A DNA stretch of 64,000 nt from Sipunculus nudus. Taxonomy: Eukaryota > Annelida > Sipuncula > Golfingiida > Sipunculidae. The stretch covers positions 60,828,870 to 60,892,869 of the forward strand of contig CM049307.1 in NCBI GenBank assembly GCA_026874595.1, read 5' to 3'. The notes under the pieces are model-generated. The model did no database searches. It was given only the letters and a program-made list of their open reading frames with translations, and was not told where the DNA came from. Shown here in pieces: positions 50,863-60,600 of this stretch. The stretch's first letter is position 1. Each line of letters begins with the position of its first letter. The translations under genes and the position numbers were made by a program.

Positions 50863-51558
50863 TAATTTTCATTCATATTCATAATTATAATTTCCAAATA
50901 GCTAAAAAGTAGCAGGACCATTTGTACATTTGTTTATTTAAAACTCATTGTGCCATGATGCACGAAGCTTCAAACAAGGTTTCAATTCAGCTGGAGAGGG
51001 GTGACAGCCATCCAACCTGTATACAATAAACAATATCATGACCACAACTGATTCGGCTGTAAAAGAAATTTCAAACACCAAACACATTTATTTATTTAGG
51101 ATAGAAAGTATGGAAGTTATAATGACAGAATAGGCACATACCCATTGGGAGATGTTTCTATTGCCTATATATCAGTATGTATAATTGATCATTTATATAA
51201 TTTATTATTCATAATATAAACATATATATATGCAATATCATCAGCATTTTCCATTGATTTATAATCAAGTTTACTAAATTTTCATTCAAATTGGTTGTTT
51301 TATATACATCTTGTTATTGTGTGTGTGGTTATTAACTGGGTTTAAGCTAATAAAATTTGGGGTCAACATATTATCCATATAGTCTAGGTGCGTCTGCACC
51401 AGTCTTAATGAGCTGTAACCCAGTAACATGCCAGCTCTCTAAGCATGCATTACAGAGCTGTCTTAGGTGCAAAGGGCACCACTATCAGGCCAAGCCTTAT
51501 ATGTGACATTCCTGTCAATTAAATGACATACACCTCCCACATGATACTGTCTGCTGTT
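50863..51558. other. Intergenic, no gene seen
   Basis: AT-rich; no upstream exon of the DUF4806-like gene could be recognised here. Confidence 0.45.
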
Positions 51559-51580
51559 TTCTCTCTCTCTTTCTCTCTCT

Positions 51581-51641
<61 letters not shown>

Positions 51642-51707
51642 ACTCTCTCTTACTCACTCTCTATATATATTTTTGTAAACACTCTTTCTCTCTCTCTCCC
51701 CCCCTCT

Positions 51708-51774
<67 letters not shown>

Positions 51775-52026
51775 TTCTTATGAGCCCTAATTTATACATA
51801 AGGCCAAAACAGGTTTCACTGGAAATTTTTTACTTGGTTTCACTTTAAATTTAATTTCTTAATCATTTAAGAAAAAAATCATATGGTCAGGTGACAACAA
51901 AATAATAATAATTGGTTTGCTAGAAATGTGACAATAAAACTATATCAAACTTTATTTTTTCTTTCAATTTAATTTTCTTTTAAGAAATATCAAAGCAGCA
52001 TTTATATAAACTCTCTCCCTTCCCCC

Positions 52027-52068
<42 letters not shown>

Positions 52069-52200
52069 GAACTTTGTATTTGTACATAACCTCTTTCTTT
52101 TTCTCTCTCTATATATATCTATATTATATATATATCCTACTGAGCACTAATATATACATTAAATATTTATTTATATATATGTAAATAAACTCTTTCTCAG

Positions 52201-52246
<46 letters not shown>
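51559..52246. repeat. Compound (TC)n-(TA)n microsatellite cluster
   Basis: Runs of TC that switch directly to TA occur at about 51560-51640, 51695-51772, 52025-52068 and 52100-52130, with a pure TC run at 52203-52245. They are separated by 50-250 bp of AT-rich DNA. Confidence 0.85.
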
Positions 52247-52249
<3 letters not shown>

Positions 52250-52359
52250 GCTTTAGAATAAAATCATATATGGTCATGAACAACAAAATAATAATAATTG
52301 GATTGTTAAATAGAAAAAGGCAAAAACTGACAAGGAAATTATATCAAATCTAATTAGCT

Positions 52360-52700
52360 CAGCTGACTGTAAGTCAACTGAGGTATAGGAATGGCGATTT
52401 GTCAGTCATCCTTTCAAGCGTCCAGCCGTCCCTTTACATGGCATAAATCATAACTGCTGGACCTAGAAACTTCTAAGTAAATATCCAGGGAGGTCAATAA
52501 AAAATCTCCATGGAAACCTGAAATTAGGTCACTGTGACCTATATCCTCTGAGTTATGGGGCTTGAAAGTACCCCCCATAATAATAAAAAATATTATACAA
52601 AACCTCCAATAATATCTTGATAATTATTGCATGGATTGTCATGAATCTTGCCTTGGATATTGACCATGACTAGTTTTGTCAGCTCCCGAAAAGTGGGGGC
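52360..52700 (-). repeat. CAGCTGAG-ended repeat, partial copy
   Basis: TTAGCTCAGCTGACTGTAAG with GTCCAGCCGTCC, then CATGGAAACCTGAAATTAGG and TCTGAGTTATGGGGCTTG, the reverse of the 13298-13545 sequence. Confidence 0.6.
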
Positions 52701-52829
52701 ACCACCTGTATTTTGTTATTTTAACAAATATTTCTTACTATAAAATGACAACAATCATGTCAGTTTCTCAGCTGTAATTACATGTAGTGTCTCAAAACCT
52801 GGTGTGTTTATTGATCACAAGTGGATACC

Positions 52830-53400
52830 ATATAGTTATCACCCTGTCTGTGTGTCTGTTTGTCTGTCTGTCTGTCCATCTGTCCATCCACAAATTTGTT
52901 TCCAGATGATAACTCCAGGTTGTATTGACACATGGATTTCAAACTTGACTTACATATGGCCCACCACTAAAGCAAGAACCTATAAGTTTTTGGATCATGA
53001 GGTCAAAAGTCAAGGTCACTGGACTCACTTTTTTAAAAAGGATTATGACTGCATTTTAAGCCAAGCTTTTCATCCCAAACTTTCCATTTTGCACATTTAG
53101 CTGACTTGCAGGCTGAGTATGGGGAGAGCATAAATGAGTTTGGGGTCACATGGTCAAAGGTCAAGGTCACAGGGGCCATCTGTTCACAAATTAGTTTCCA
53201 GATGATAACTCTAGTTCAGTTTGACATATTGGTTTCAAACTTAAGTTATATATGACTCCCTACTAAAGTAAGGACCGTGTACATATTTTAGGGTCCAACC
53301 GTCATAGGTCATGGTCACAGGACTCATTTCTTTAAAAAGAATGCATATACATTTGAGGCCAAACTTTTCATCCCAAACTTTTCATTACCTCTACCTGCTT
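52830..53400 (-). repeat. Diverged repeat with CTGTCTGTCTGTCC and GGTCAAAGGTCA motifs
   Basis: (TGTC)n run at 52855-52880, then two units with TTTCCAGATGATAACTC, GG(T)TTCAAACTT and CATCCCAAACTTT. GGTCAAAGGTCAAGGTCAC at 53152-53170. The 98-codon plus frame here is repeat-born. Confidence 0.6.
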
Positions 53401-53558
53401 TATACAGTATGATTTCAAAGCTTGAAATAAAAGAAAACCTTCAATAGTTTTTAATGACAAAGAAAAAATATGACCTTACAATGAGCTGTGCTATGTTTAT
53501 CTAGATTGTGCAAATCTTGTTACTCTTCATTGCCATGTAATGAAACCTTCTTTTCTAG

Positions 53559-53681
53559 GTAAAGCATTTGGCCTCCCTCTGTAAGGATGCAGACCTTACA
53601 AAGGTGACAGGTTTGATTATGAGATCCCTGATGACAAACCATTTGATGTCTCAGTTCAGTATGACTGGTGCCAAGGAGCAG
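53559..53681 (+). CDS. DUF4806-like gene, exon a (internal)
   Basis: Acceptor cttcttttctag follows a pyrimidine-rich stretch. 41 codons are open, from VKHLASL to TGAKEQ. A TAA follows four bases after the proposed donor, so the exon must end at or before 53684. Confidence 0.5.
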
Positions 53682-55343
53682 GTTTAAAGATAGACCTGTA
53701 AGAAAACTGATTTCTAGTAAGTTTTCCAATAAGTGAATATGAAACTCATGTCTCATCAATGCCTTAATGTTAAAGTGATTTCTTAATTTCATCTGTTGTT
53801 ATAGATTTACACATGCACATCACTATGCCCTGATTTATCTTAGCTGGTAATGCGGAGGGGAACAGTTGTGTGTAGAAGCAGACTCACTCCTTCTTTCATC
53901 TGATGAACTGGATGGCTTTTTCATGGTCTTTAATGTTAACTTTCTAGGGCAGTTACAATAATGTAGTTTAGTTAAGATACTACATATTATATTGCAAGAA
54001 TATACAGAAGATATGATTCAAATTCAATGCCAGCCTTTTCAACTGTTATTTATACATAGCATTTTTTTTCCTTTAAAATATTCCTACATCATCCAAAAAT
54101 CATCCCAAATGATGTATCCATTCAGGTACTGTTTAATTTGTTTTTGACTTTGGTATTTAATACTGAATTCATTTTTAAGGCCTGAGTGACCATCATTAAA
54201 TTTGTTTTTGCTTTCATTGTCATGTTGCTTTCACATAGCTATAGCATCTTGATAAAGGTACATCTTATGATACACATATGGGTTTTGTCAATATTGATCT
54301 TTCCAAATAAAGAAAATAAAACACTCTGTCACTTGTATTCTACAGAGGCTGTAATGAAGAGCATGAAAGGCAAGGTTGCCATCATGGATGTGCACCATGA
54401 AATAGCTGAGGTACTGCGCAACGCACCAAACAAAGAAGGAGGTACCAACTGGCTGAAAGTGAGTTTATTAAATGGCAATATACATTAGCTTAATTTGAAT
54501 GGCATTTCAACTTTTAAATTGTGTTGTTTTTTGTGGATATGCATTCTCTTGAACGATATGAATAGTAATATGGAACCTTTACAGTATTCTCTAGCAACTG
54601 ATATATAATCTCTAGATAATAGTGTCTGTCTATAAAACTATGAACAAGCTCATATTAATTTGGAAAGATGTTCTCTAACATATGTAAATGAACACATTTT
54701 AGCCCACCTGTCTTTGCTTAAGAATAAAAAAAAAATTCCCGACCTGAATTTGACAAAATTACACATTTGCAATATAACATATTAAAGTTTATTAATGAAT
54801 AACAATACACTTGTGCAGGAAACATGGTGATAAAAGAAAAATATTGTATTGGTAACTAAGGTAAAGGTAGGTAGGTAGGTAGGTAATATATCACTTGATA
54901 TATATCGAAAAGTGATATGTATTGTACTGTAAGATAACGTATTATTAAAGTCCTTTTTAACTGGAAACGCAAATAACATTGTGGTTTCTTTATGTTTTCT
55001 GAGTAGAGAGAACATCGTTTCTCATCTAGATTCACTTTTTAAAGAACTGTACTTTTTGTATTATCAATAAATTAAATAACTGTTCTATCCTATCAGATCT
55101 GTCAGGTATCATATTGAAATATACAATACAGTAGGCATTCAGTAATTGATTTACATCTTGTATGTAATAAGATAAATAAATTCCTGTCAATTGGTGACTT
55201 GTCCATTAAAAGTTTTTGTTTAGTGAATTTTATTTATGGTAATATGTACATATCTATTTCTACAGAAACAAGAAGCAAAGAAGAAAAAGAAAGGAAGGGC
55301 GCCTGCTCCAGTGGAAGACATCACAGACTCTGATTCAGACTGA
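53559..55343 (+). CDS. 3' part of a DUF4806-like domain gene (3 exons, 5' end not found)
   Basis: Exons 53559-53681, 54348-54458 and 55266-55343 join in phase 0 to give 103 residues and a TGA, followed by AATAAA at 55354-55359. The first 80 or so residues have the spacing of a DUF4806 domain: DADLTKVTGLIMRSLMTNHL, then SQFSMTG, then KGKVAIMDVHHEIAEVLRNA. The tail is Lys-rich and then acidic (KKKKKGR, ending TDSDSD), which suggests a nuclear protein. The family has no established function. The splice between exons 1 and 2 uses a weak donor (CAG|gtttaa) and needs the acceptor acagag|GCT; using the other AG breaks the frame. Upstream exons were not recognised back to about 50.9 kb, where repeats dominate. 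It may be a host gene, a gene remnant or cargo of the surrounding inverted-end unit. Confidence 0.55.
54348..54458 (+). CDS. DUF4806-like gene, exon b
   Basis: 37 codons from AVMKSMKG to GGTNWLK, with a strong donor AAA|gtgagt. The pattern of hydrophobic residues every three to four positions (VAIMDVHHEIAEVL) indicates a helix. Confidence 0.6.
54864..54885. repeat. (GTAG)n microsatellite in the last intron of the DUF4806-like gene
   Basis: Five tandem GTAG units. Confidence 0.8.
55266..55343 (+). CDS. DUF4806-like gene, last exon
   Basis: Acceptor tatttctacag, 25 codons and TGA. Encodes a Lys-rich stretch, a Pro-Ala linker and an acidic Ser-Asp end. AATAAA lies 11 bases after the stop, fitting a transcript end near 55375. 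Confidence 0.6.
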   Translation, partial: KQEAKKKKKGRAPAPVEDITDSDSD

Positions 55344-55353
55344 TGTTTTTTTA

Positions 55354-55359
55354 AATAAA
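55354..55359 (+). terminator. Poly(A) signal AATAAA of the DUF4806-like gene
   Basis: A canonical hexamer, followed by a T-rich stretch about 20-40 bases on, where cleavage would be expected. Confidence 0.5.
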
Positions 55360-55749
55360 TCTCTGTGCTTTACCAGTTACTGTTTTCTTTGTTGATACGT
55401 GAGAATATGTTTATCTGTTGTGAAGTTGTAAGCAAAACTGACATAAAATATGCAGCTGTAGTTTCAACAGAGATGAATTAACTCTATGGTTTAAATCCCT
55501 TTTTGGGCAGATATGATCATAATATAGATAAAATAATTGGGAAAGTTCTTTTTCTACCTTTCATGCACATCCATGTTGGTACTACAAAAGCTGGTTACCA
55601 ATTTGCCCTGTCCTGCACACACTACAGAAACCCTGTCAACTCAAAATATGAATTAAATGCTTATATATTCATAAGGTATGATATCATCCCATGCAAAACA
55701 TATCACAAATTGGGTTGTAGGGAATATGTTTCAGCATGTAGATCAATGT

Positions 55750-56277
55750 GAAAATGTTATTTAAATGTTTATTGGATATTTTCTGGAAACATTTCTAAAA
55801 TATAAAAAAAATGTATCTCATAAAATGTTAATAAAATATTATGAAAACGTTTATAAAATGTTTTACAAAAACATTTAGAAAACGTTTCTTGGATATTTTG
55901 ATGGAAACATTTCTAAAATATCAAAATAATGTATCTCACAAAATGTTAATAAAATATTATGAAAACGTTTATAAAATGTTTTACAAAAACATTTAGAAAA
56001 CGTTTCTTGGATATTTTGATGGAAACATTTCTAAAATATCAAAATAATGTATCTCACAAAATGTTAATAAAATATTATGAAAACGTTTATAAAATGTTTT
56101 ACCAAAACATTTAAAAAACATTAAAATAACATTTTTAAAACGTTTTTAGCAAAACGTTTTAAAAACGTTTTTTCGAACATACAAAAAAACGTTATAAAAA
56201 TATCACAAAGAAACATTTTCAAAACATTTTGCAAAACGTTTTTAAAACATCTAAAAAATATTTTTGTGCTACCTGGG
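55750..56277. repeat. AAACGTTTT array with 118-bp tandem units, ending TGTGCTACCTGGG
   Basis: Three units of about 118 bp (TTGGATATTTTGATGGAAAC at 55889 and 56007, a variant at 55772), then AACATTTTTAAAACGTTTTT motifs, then TGTGCTACCTGGG. The end is the exact complement of the CCCAGGTAGCACA start at 48925. Confidence 0.75.
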
Positions 56278-56779
56278 TTGGGCGCAAAAGTACCCTCAAA
56301 TGTATTCTGAAGAGTAGATATGAGATGCCAACAGTGTCCCCTTTCAGAGTTATATATTTTGCGATAAGTGTGTTTTTTTTTTTCTTTGACATATAATAAG
56401 TTTACGTCGTAATATCCACCTAGTATAGCAGGTGTACATATTGACCTTACTTTCAGAACACTTTTCACAATCATCTCTCATCAATGACAAAACTCCATTA
56501 CTGGGATGGAAACACTTTCATTTTCATGCTTAATCCTTTATGTATTTTGTAAGTTCATTATGTCCTTCAGCCGTAAAATATGTACTCCGAATAGTGCTGT
56601 AGATATGAACTGCACGCTACTTTGGAAATTGTATTGCTTTCAGAGGAGTATTGATTAATGTACATGTATAGATCAATATTATCATTAATGATTAATGATA
56701 TAAATAATATGCTCATGGCATTGTAACGTCTACTTATAATGAACGATGATAAAATGGCAAGATAAGGATGACAAGTTAT

Positions 56780-56976
56780 CGTCACGCCAACTGGATTTCA
56801 GATGTCATATGCATGGGACCAGGAATACTCCAGAAGTCAGAACCTGCCATTAAGACATTAGAGCGAATGTCCATGGTGCTATCCAGATTTCACCATGCCT
56901 CTTAGGCACAGGTGTGGTTCCAACTTGTGGTCTTCAGTTCCGGAGTCAAACGCCATAACCACTAGGCCACCCTGTA
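56780..56976 (-). mobile_element. tRNA-Arg-like SINE or tRNA pseudogene
   Basis: On the minus strand GGTGGCCTAGTGGTTATGGC is a near-perfect A box and D arm, followed by an anticodon loop region GACTCCGGAA (CCG, Arg). The B-box region AGTTGGAACC has lost the standard GGTTCGA. The acceptor stem does not close, so it is not a working tRNA. About 170 bp of unique-looking tail follows. Either a SINE head or a decayed tRNA; the length of the tail favours a SINE. Confidence 0.45.
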
Positions 56977-57042
56977 TATCTATCACCTCTCGTTCCGCCG
57001 ATATCATGTATTAAAAGACGAGTTTTTTATCTACTTCCTGAC

Positions 57043-57155
57043 CTGTATCAGCGATACCGTATTTTTCCTTGGTAAGGCTTTTGCAGGCTTTTCGAGTGTA
57101 TGTTTGATTGGTTCTAGTTTCCTTGGTGGGCACGCTGCACCAAACGGAGGAAGAT
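57043..57155 (-). CDS. Candidate internal exon, unknown protein
   Basis: Minus strand, acceptor ctttttttcag (strong) and donor ATACAG|gtcagg. 113 nt. Two frames are open: one Pro/Lys-rich (PPRKLEPIKHTLEKPAKALP), the other reading NQTYTRKACKSLTKEKYG. The third has a stop. No family recognised. Confidence 0.35.
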
Positions 57156-57864
57156 CTGAAAAAAAAGTAGCACAAAGGGGCACATTTGATAAATATGTTA
57201 AATACAATGTATGTGAATATATACACAAGTATAAGTTCACAAAGTAATGCAAGGACTTAACGGGTTTTATTTCCAAAATGATATTTCATACTGATGTAGC
57301 ATACCTGAGGGTATGCGGCACATTCACCAAGTAATGCAAGGACTTTATATTCACACATCAGTCCGTATAAATTGGTCATGATAGTCACTGGTCTTCTTTT
57401 TAATGATAAATTAATCGATGTTAACATAAGGAACCGGTGGTAGTCAATGACAGAAGAATGTTGAATGATTACACATGTGTTCGTGTGTAGGTGTTTATAT
57501 ACACAAATGCGTGTTGCATGCAAAGAGTGATACATGAATTACGACTTTACAACAGGCTGACATTTGTAGAATGCTTTCCTGCTGACGGATTGAAAGTTCA
57601 CTGGTCCTTTATTTTCATTACTAAATAATAGACTGACTTATCTGGAGGGAAGCGTTCTGACGTTTGTTTAATCTCTTGAGACAAAAAGGTTCATTCCCGT
57701 GAGTGTATTTTGCGTGAAAAAAAAATTAATTTTATTATTTAAAACAATATAATTTACCACTGTTATTGTTTAGTCTAATGTACGTAAAGTAAAATGTTTC
57801 ATAAAAGTCATCCTAAATCATCCTGTCCGGCATGGAGCGACTTAATTTCTTAATTAACTTTTTA

Positions 57865-57995
57865 TTCGCGACATTTGCGAAAGGGAAGTTATCGCGAAAA
57901 TAAAATCTTCGTGATTAATGTGTACGTGTTGTTTGATAGTCCGATCGCGGAAATGGAATACTCGCGAAACAATGAAAATATAATCGCGAAATTAC
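57865..57995. repeat. Cluster of TCGCGA-type motifs
   Basis: ATTCGCGACA, ATCGCGAAAA, GATCGCGGAA, CTCGCGAAAC and ATCGCGAAAT within 130 bp. CpG-rich against an AT-rich background. Likely a repeat fragment. Confidence 0.4.
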
Positions 57996-58112
57996 AACCA
58001 TGGAATATGAAGCCAACCACAGTATTATTTGAGACGTACCCAAGGTACACCCAGTGTCGTTGTCCTTTGTGATTGATTTATTGGATGTGAAGGCCATGTC
58101 AGATATATGCAA

Positions 58113-59282
58113 TGAATTTTTAATTACATATTCATAACTCTTATCCCGCGGGACATATCCAGGCGGGAAATTAGAGTGGACTTCTTAGATTAATAAAATG
58201 GAGATACAGCTGGGACAAGCAAAGTGCTACAGATTATAACGTAGTTCCACATGAGGAAGAGTTCGGTTATTTCTGCTGAGGACATGAAATTAATCCTTCA
58301 CTGTTTAGATTTACTATATATTTAATTTTCGACATTCTCTACATTCCAATTAAAGGTAATATCTTGCTTTGCTCTTGTTGTTACTCTCAAAATTGTCAAA
58401 AGTCACTGCGTAGAGTTTTTGCTTTCGGTTATTGGGTATCTTTGGATCTGAAACTAAAAGTATAAGATGTTTGACCTCAATGATCTATCTGTATTGAGGG
58501 GAGTTCTAAGTGTAAATTTAGATAGTTCCTTGGTGAGCCTCTCAGCAGTATTAATTCATTTATAACAGTATTTTCTTGACGACATTAAGCTATCACTAAG
58601 GAGATGGGAGATGGGGAGGAGGAGATTGGGAGTATATATCCCCAACCTTTTTAGCAAGGGGTGATGGTCAATGTATTCACCCCCTGTTATTCAGAGAATA
58701 ATATACTGCAAATGAAATATATTAATAATTATAATTAAAAACTTTGGTTCTGTTTCTGAATTTACTATGACACATTTTATATCTAAACCTGGTTTAGAAG
58801 AATAAACAAATACTGGAAATATAATATTTTATTTTATGAATACATATAAATGGCTATGAGAAAAGTTGTTCCAACTTTGATTACCCTCCCACGCTTGCAA
58901 GTTATCCCCCTCCCCTGGGGGTAAATTGACGCAACTGCTTCTGTCGAGGTTTCACCGTTTCCCTTGAGGAATTTGCATTTTTAGATTTAAAAGTTTGAGG
59001 TTTAAGAGAATAATCTCAAAATTTCAATGGGCACCAACTGGTGGGACAGGCTCAAGGTCAGTGCTTTTCCAAGGGGGAAAGTGACGTTTACATATAATAT
59101 TGGTCAATTTTAAAAGAATTTAGGCCTATATAAAGAAACACATTTCTGTTGAGTTGCTTCAAAAATCATTTTGGAAATAGGTATTCCTCAAGACCATCGC
59201 TACCTTTGCATGATAAATACCATGATATAAAAATACCAGTATGTCGCCTGACTGCAACATGGAACATACAGATTTATGATAC
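58113..59282. other. Intergenic, no gene seen
   Basis: No supported exon or repeat. Its right edge is the target site of the 59283 MITE. Confidence 0.45.
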
Positions 59283-59792
59283 CACAGACGCTTGAATTGC
59301 TATTAATGTATATTTAGGTTAAATTTGTTACTTTTCTGGGTCACTTCCCTATAAGCATTACTTATCTGACATTTTCCTAGCGTATTTCACACTATACGGT
59401 CCATCTCTTTTTTATTTACCTAATATATGAGATAGGCAGGCAGAAGCCCCCGTCGTTAGGCCCGACAGCCATGGCATAGCAACCGAGGACGCGCTTTCTG
59501 ATTGGTTGATAGTCTACTACTGGAGTCTTCAGATGGTGACACCGCTGACGTAACAATGGTTCAGCCAATCACGCATGCACTTCAAACTTAGCCTGAAACC
59601 GATGTGCTATAGCTGTTGCGCCTAACAACGGGGGCTTCTTGCTTGCCTATCTCAAATATTAAGTAAATATTAAAGTGATGGACAGTGTAGTGCGAAAAAC
59701 GATAGGAAAATATCAGATAAGCTATAGTACAAAGGAAATGACCCAGAAAAGTAACACCGAAATCTACACTAATAGCAATTCAAGCACCTGTG
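59283..59792. mobile_element. 510-bp MITE with long inverted arms and 7-bp target duplication
   Basis: The two halves are inverted copies over most of their length. Left end CACAGACGCTTGAATTGC; right end, read on the other strand, CACAGGTGCTTGAATTGC. Further matches run inward, for example GACCCAGAAAAGTAAC at 59740-59755 and its complement at 59327-59342, and the AAGCCCCCGT stretches near 59445 and 59630. ATGATAC at 59276-59282 and again at 59793-59799 is an exact target-site duplication. No transposase is present. A 7-8 bp duplication fits hAT, P or Mutator-like groups; the class is not decided. Confidence 0.8.
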
Positions 59793-60347
59793 ATGATACC
59801 CACCCTCTGTCATTTCGTAAGATTCCCGGTTGGTTGTACTTAGGCCTATTACATCCTCCTCTTTGGAATGTATGGCCTCCGTGATCACGGGAGCCACTCT
59901 CACGCTCACTTTCACAGGAGTACGAAGCCGTCTATGATGTTTCCTGGCGTTTGATGGAGGCGCCGGAAGCGTCCTTGAACTAGGTATGATCTCTGAACTG
60001 GAAGTGCTGGGGGTGGTCAGACTTACTGCCGAATCAGCGGGCGAAGGATTATTTTGTGCGGTATTAGTGACATATGCTCCTTCCGGTTCGCCTTCCGTGA
60101 CGTTTCGTTGCATATACCGGTCTCTGTTCTTACGATGGAACCGCAGGAAAGAAGCGATGCACATACCGCAGGTTACTATGGTAATAATGACGTAAGGCAG
60201 CCATAATAAACTGATGTGCGTCGGAGGTGTATTGTAGCCGACAGTGCTATTTGCATGTGGCGACCTTGTTGTCGTATTCGCCATCTTTTGGAAATCTTTT
60301 GCCGTTGAAGAAGTTTCGTTAGGCGAAATTGTTGAGATATTCGCCAT
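59769..60347 (-). CDS. Single-pass membrane protein of unknown family, 192 aa, intronless ORF
   Basis: The longest open frame in the window. The ATG has A at -3 and G at +4. Residues 1-44 are Ser/Thr/Asn-rich with four N-glycosylation sequons (NIS, NET, NTT, NST). Residues 45-68 form one membrane span, followed at once by the basic RFHRKNRDR, so the N-terminus should face outward. No cleavable signal peptide is seen. The inner part (70-192) is low-complexity Ser/Thr/Pro with a TLPAPP motif and a basic patch RKHHRRLR. The N-terminus is internally duplicated: MANIST-x-SPN at residue 1 and MANTTTRSPH at residue 22, so a second ATG at 60282-60284 could also serve. The last seven codons and stop come from, or overlap the end of, an inserted MITE. 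I do not recognise the family; it could also be one exon of a larger gene. Confidence 0.5.
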   Translation of the reverse strand: MANISTISPNETSSTAKDFQKMANTTTRSPHANSTVGYNTPPTHISLLWLPYVIITIVTCGMCIASFLRFHRKNRDRYMQRNVTEGEPEGAYVTNTAQNNPSPADSAVSLTTPSTSSSEIIPSSRTLPAPPSNARKHHRRLRTPVKVSVRVAPVITEAIHSKEEDVIGLSTTNRESYEMTEGGYHHRCLNCY

Positions 60348-60600
60348 ATTTGAGAAACTCGTTACCCTAAGTGATCATTAATATGCCTAAGGAACATTGA
60401 AAAATAAAGTATCTGTAAATTTACTGAAATGTACTAAGAAAATGACAGACAACCGCAAAATGTTAGCGGTCCACCGATGAGAAAAGCGACAAGGGCCGCA
60501 GGGTTTCATCCATTACAAACGCGTCCATTCATATCCACGTGCAGTGTGTTCCGGCAAAACACTGAAACTTTGGAAGCAAATGCCTAGAATCTAAATGCTT
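60348..60600 (-). promoter_or_regulatory. Upstream region of the 192-aa membrane protein ORF
   Basis: Moderately CpG-containing (GCGGTCCACCG, CAAACGCGTCC) compared with flanks. No clear TATA or initiator. Promoter role is inferred from position only. Confidence 0.25.

Noticed and set aside
51463-51657. Arg-Glu repeat peptide on the minus strand
   Set aside because: Translation of the (TC)n microsatellite.
56900-56976. Functional tRNA-Arg(CCG) gene
   Set aside because: The A box is good, but the B box is broken and the acceptor stem does not pair, so it is a SINE head or pseudogene.
59675-60195. Plus-strand frames of 69 codons opposite the membrane-protein ORF
   Set aside because: Shadows of the minus-strand ORF; no independent support.
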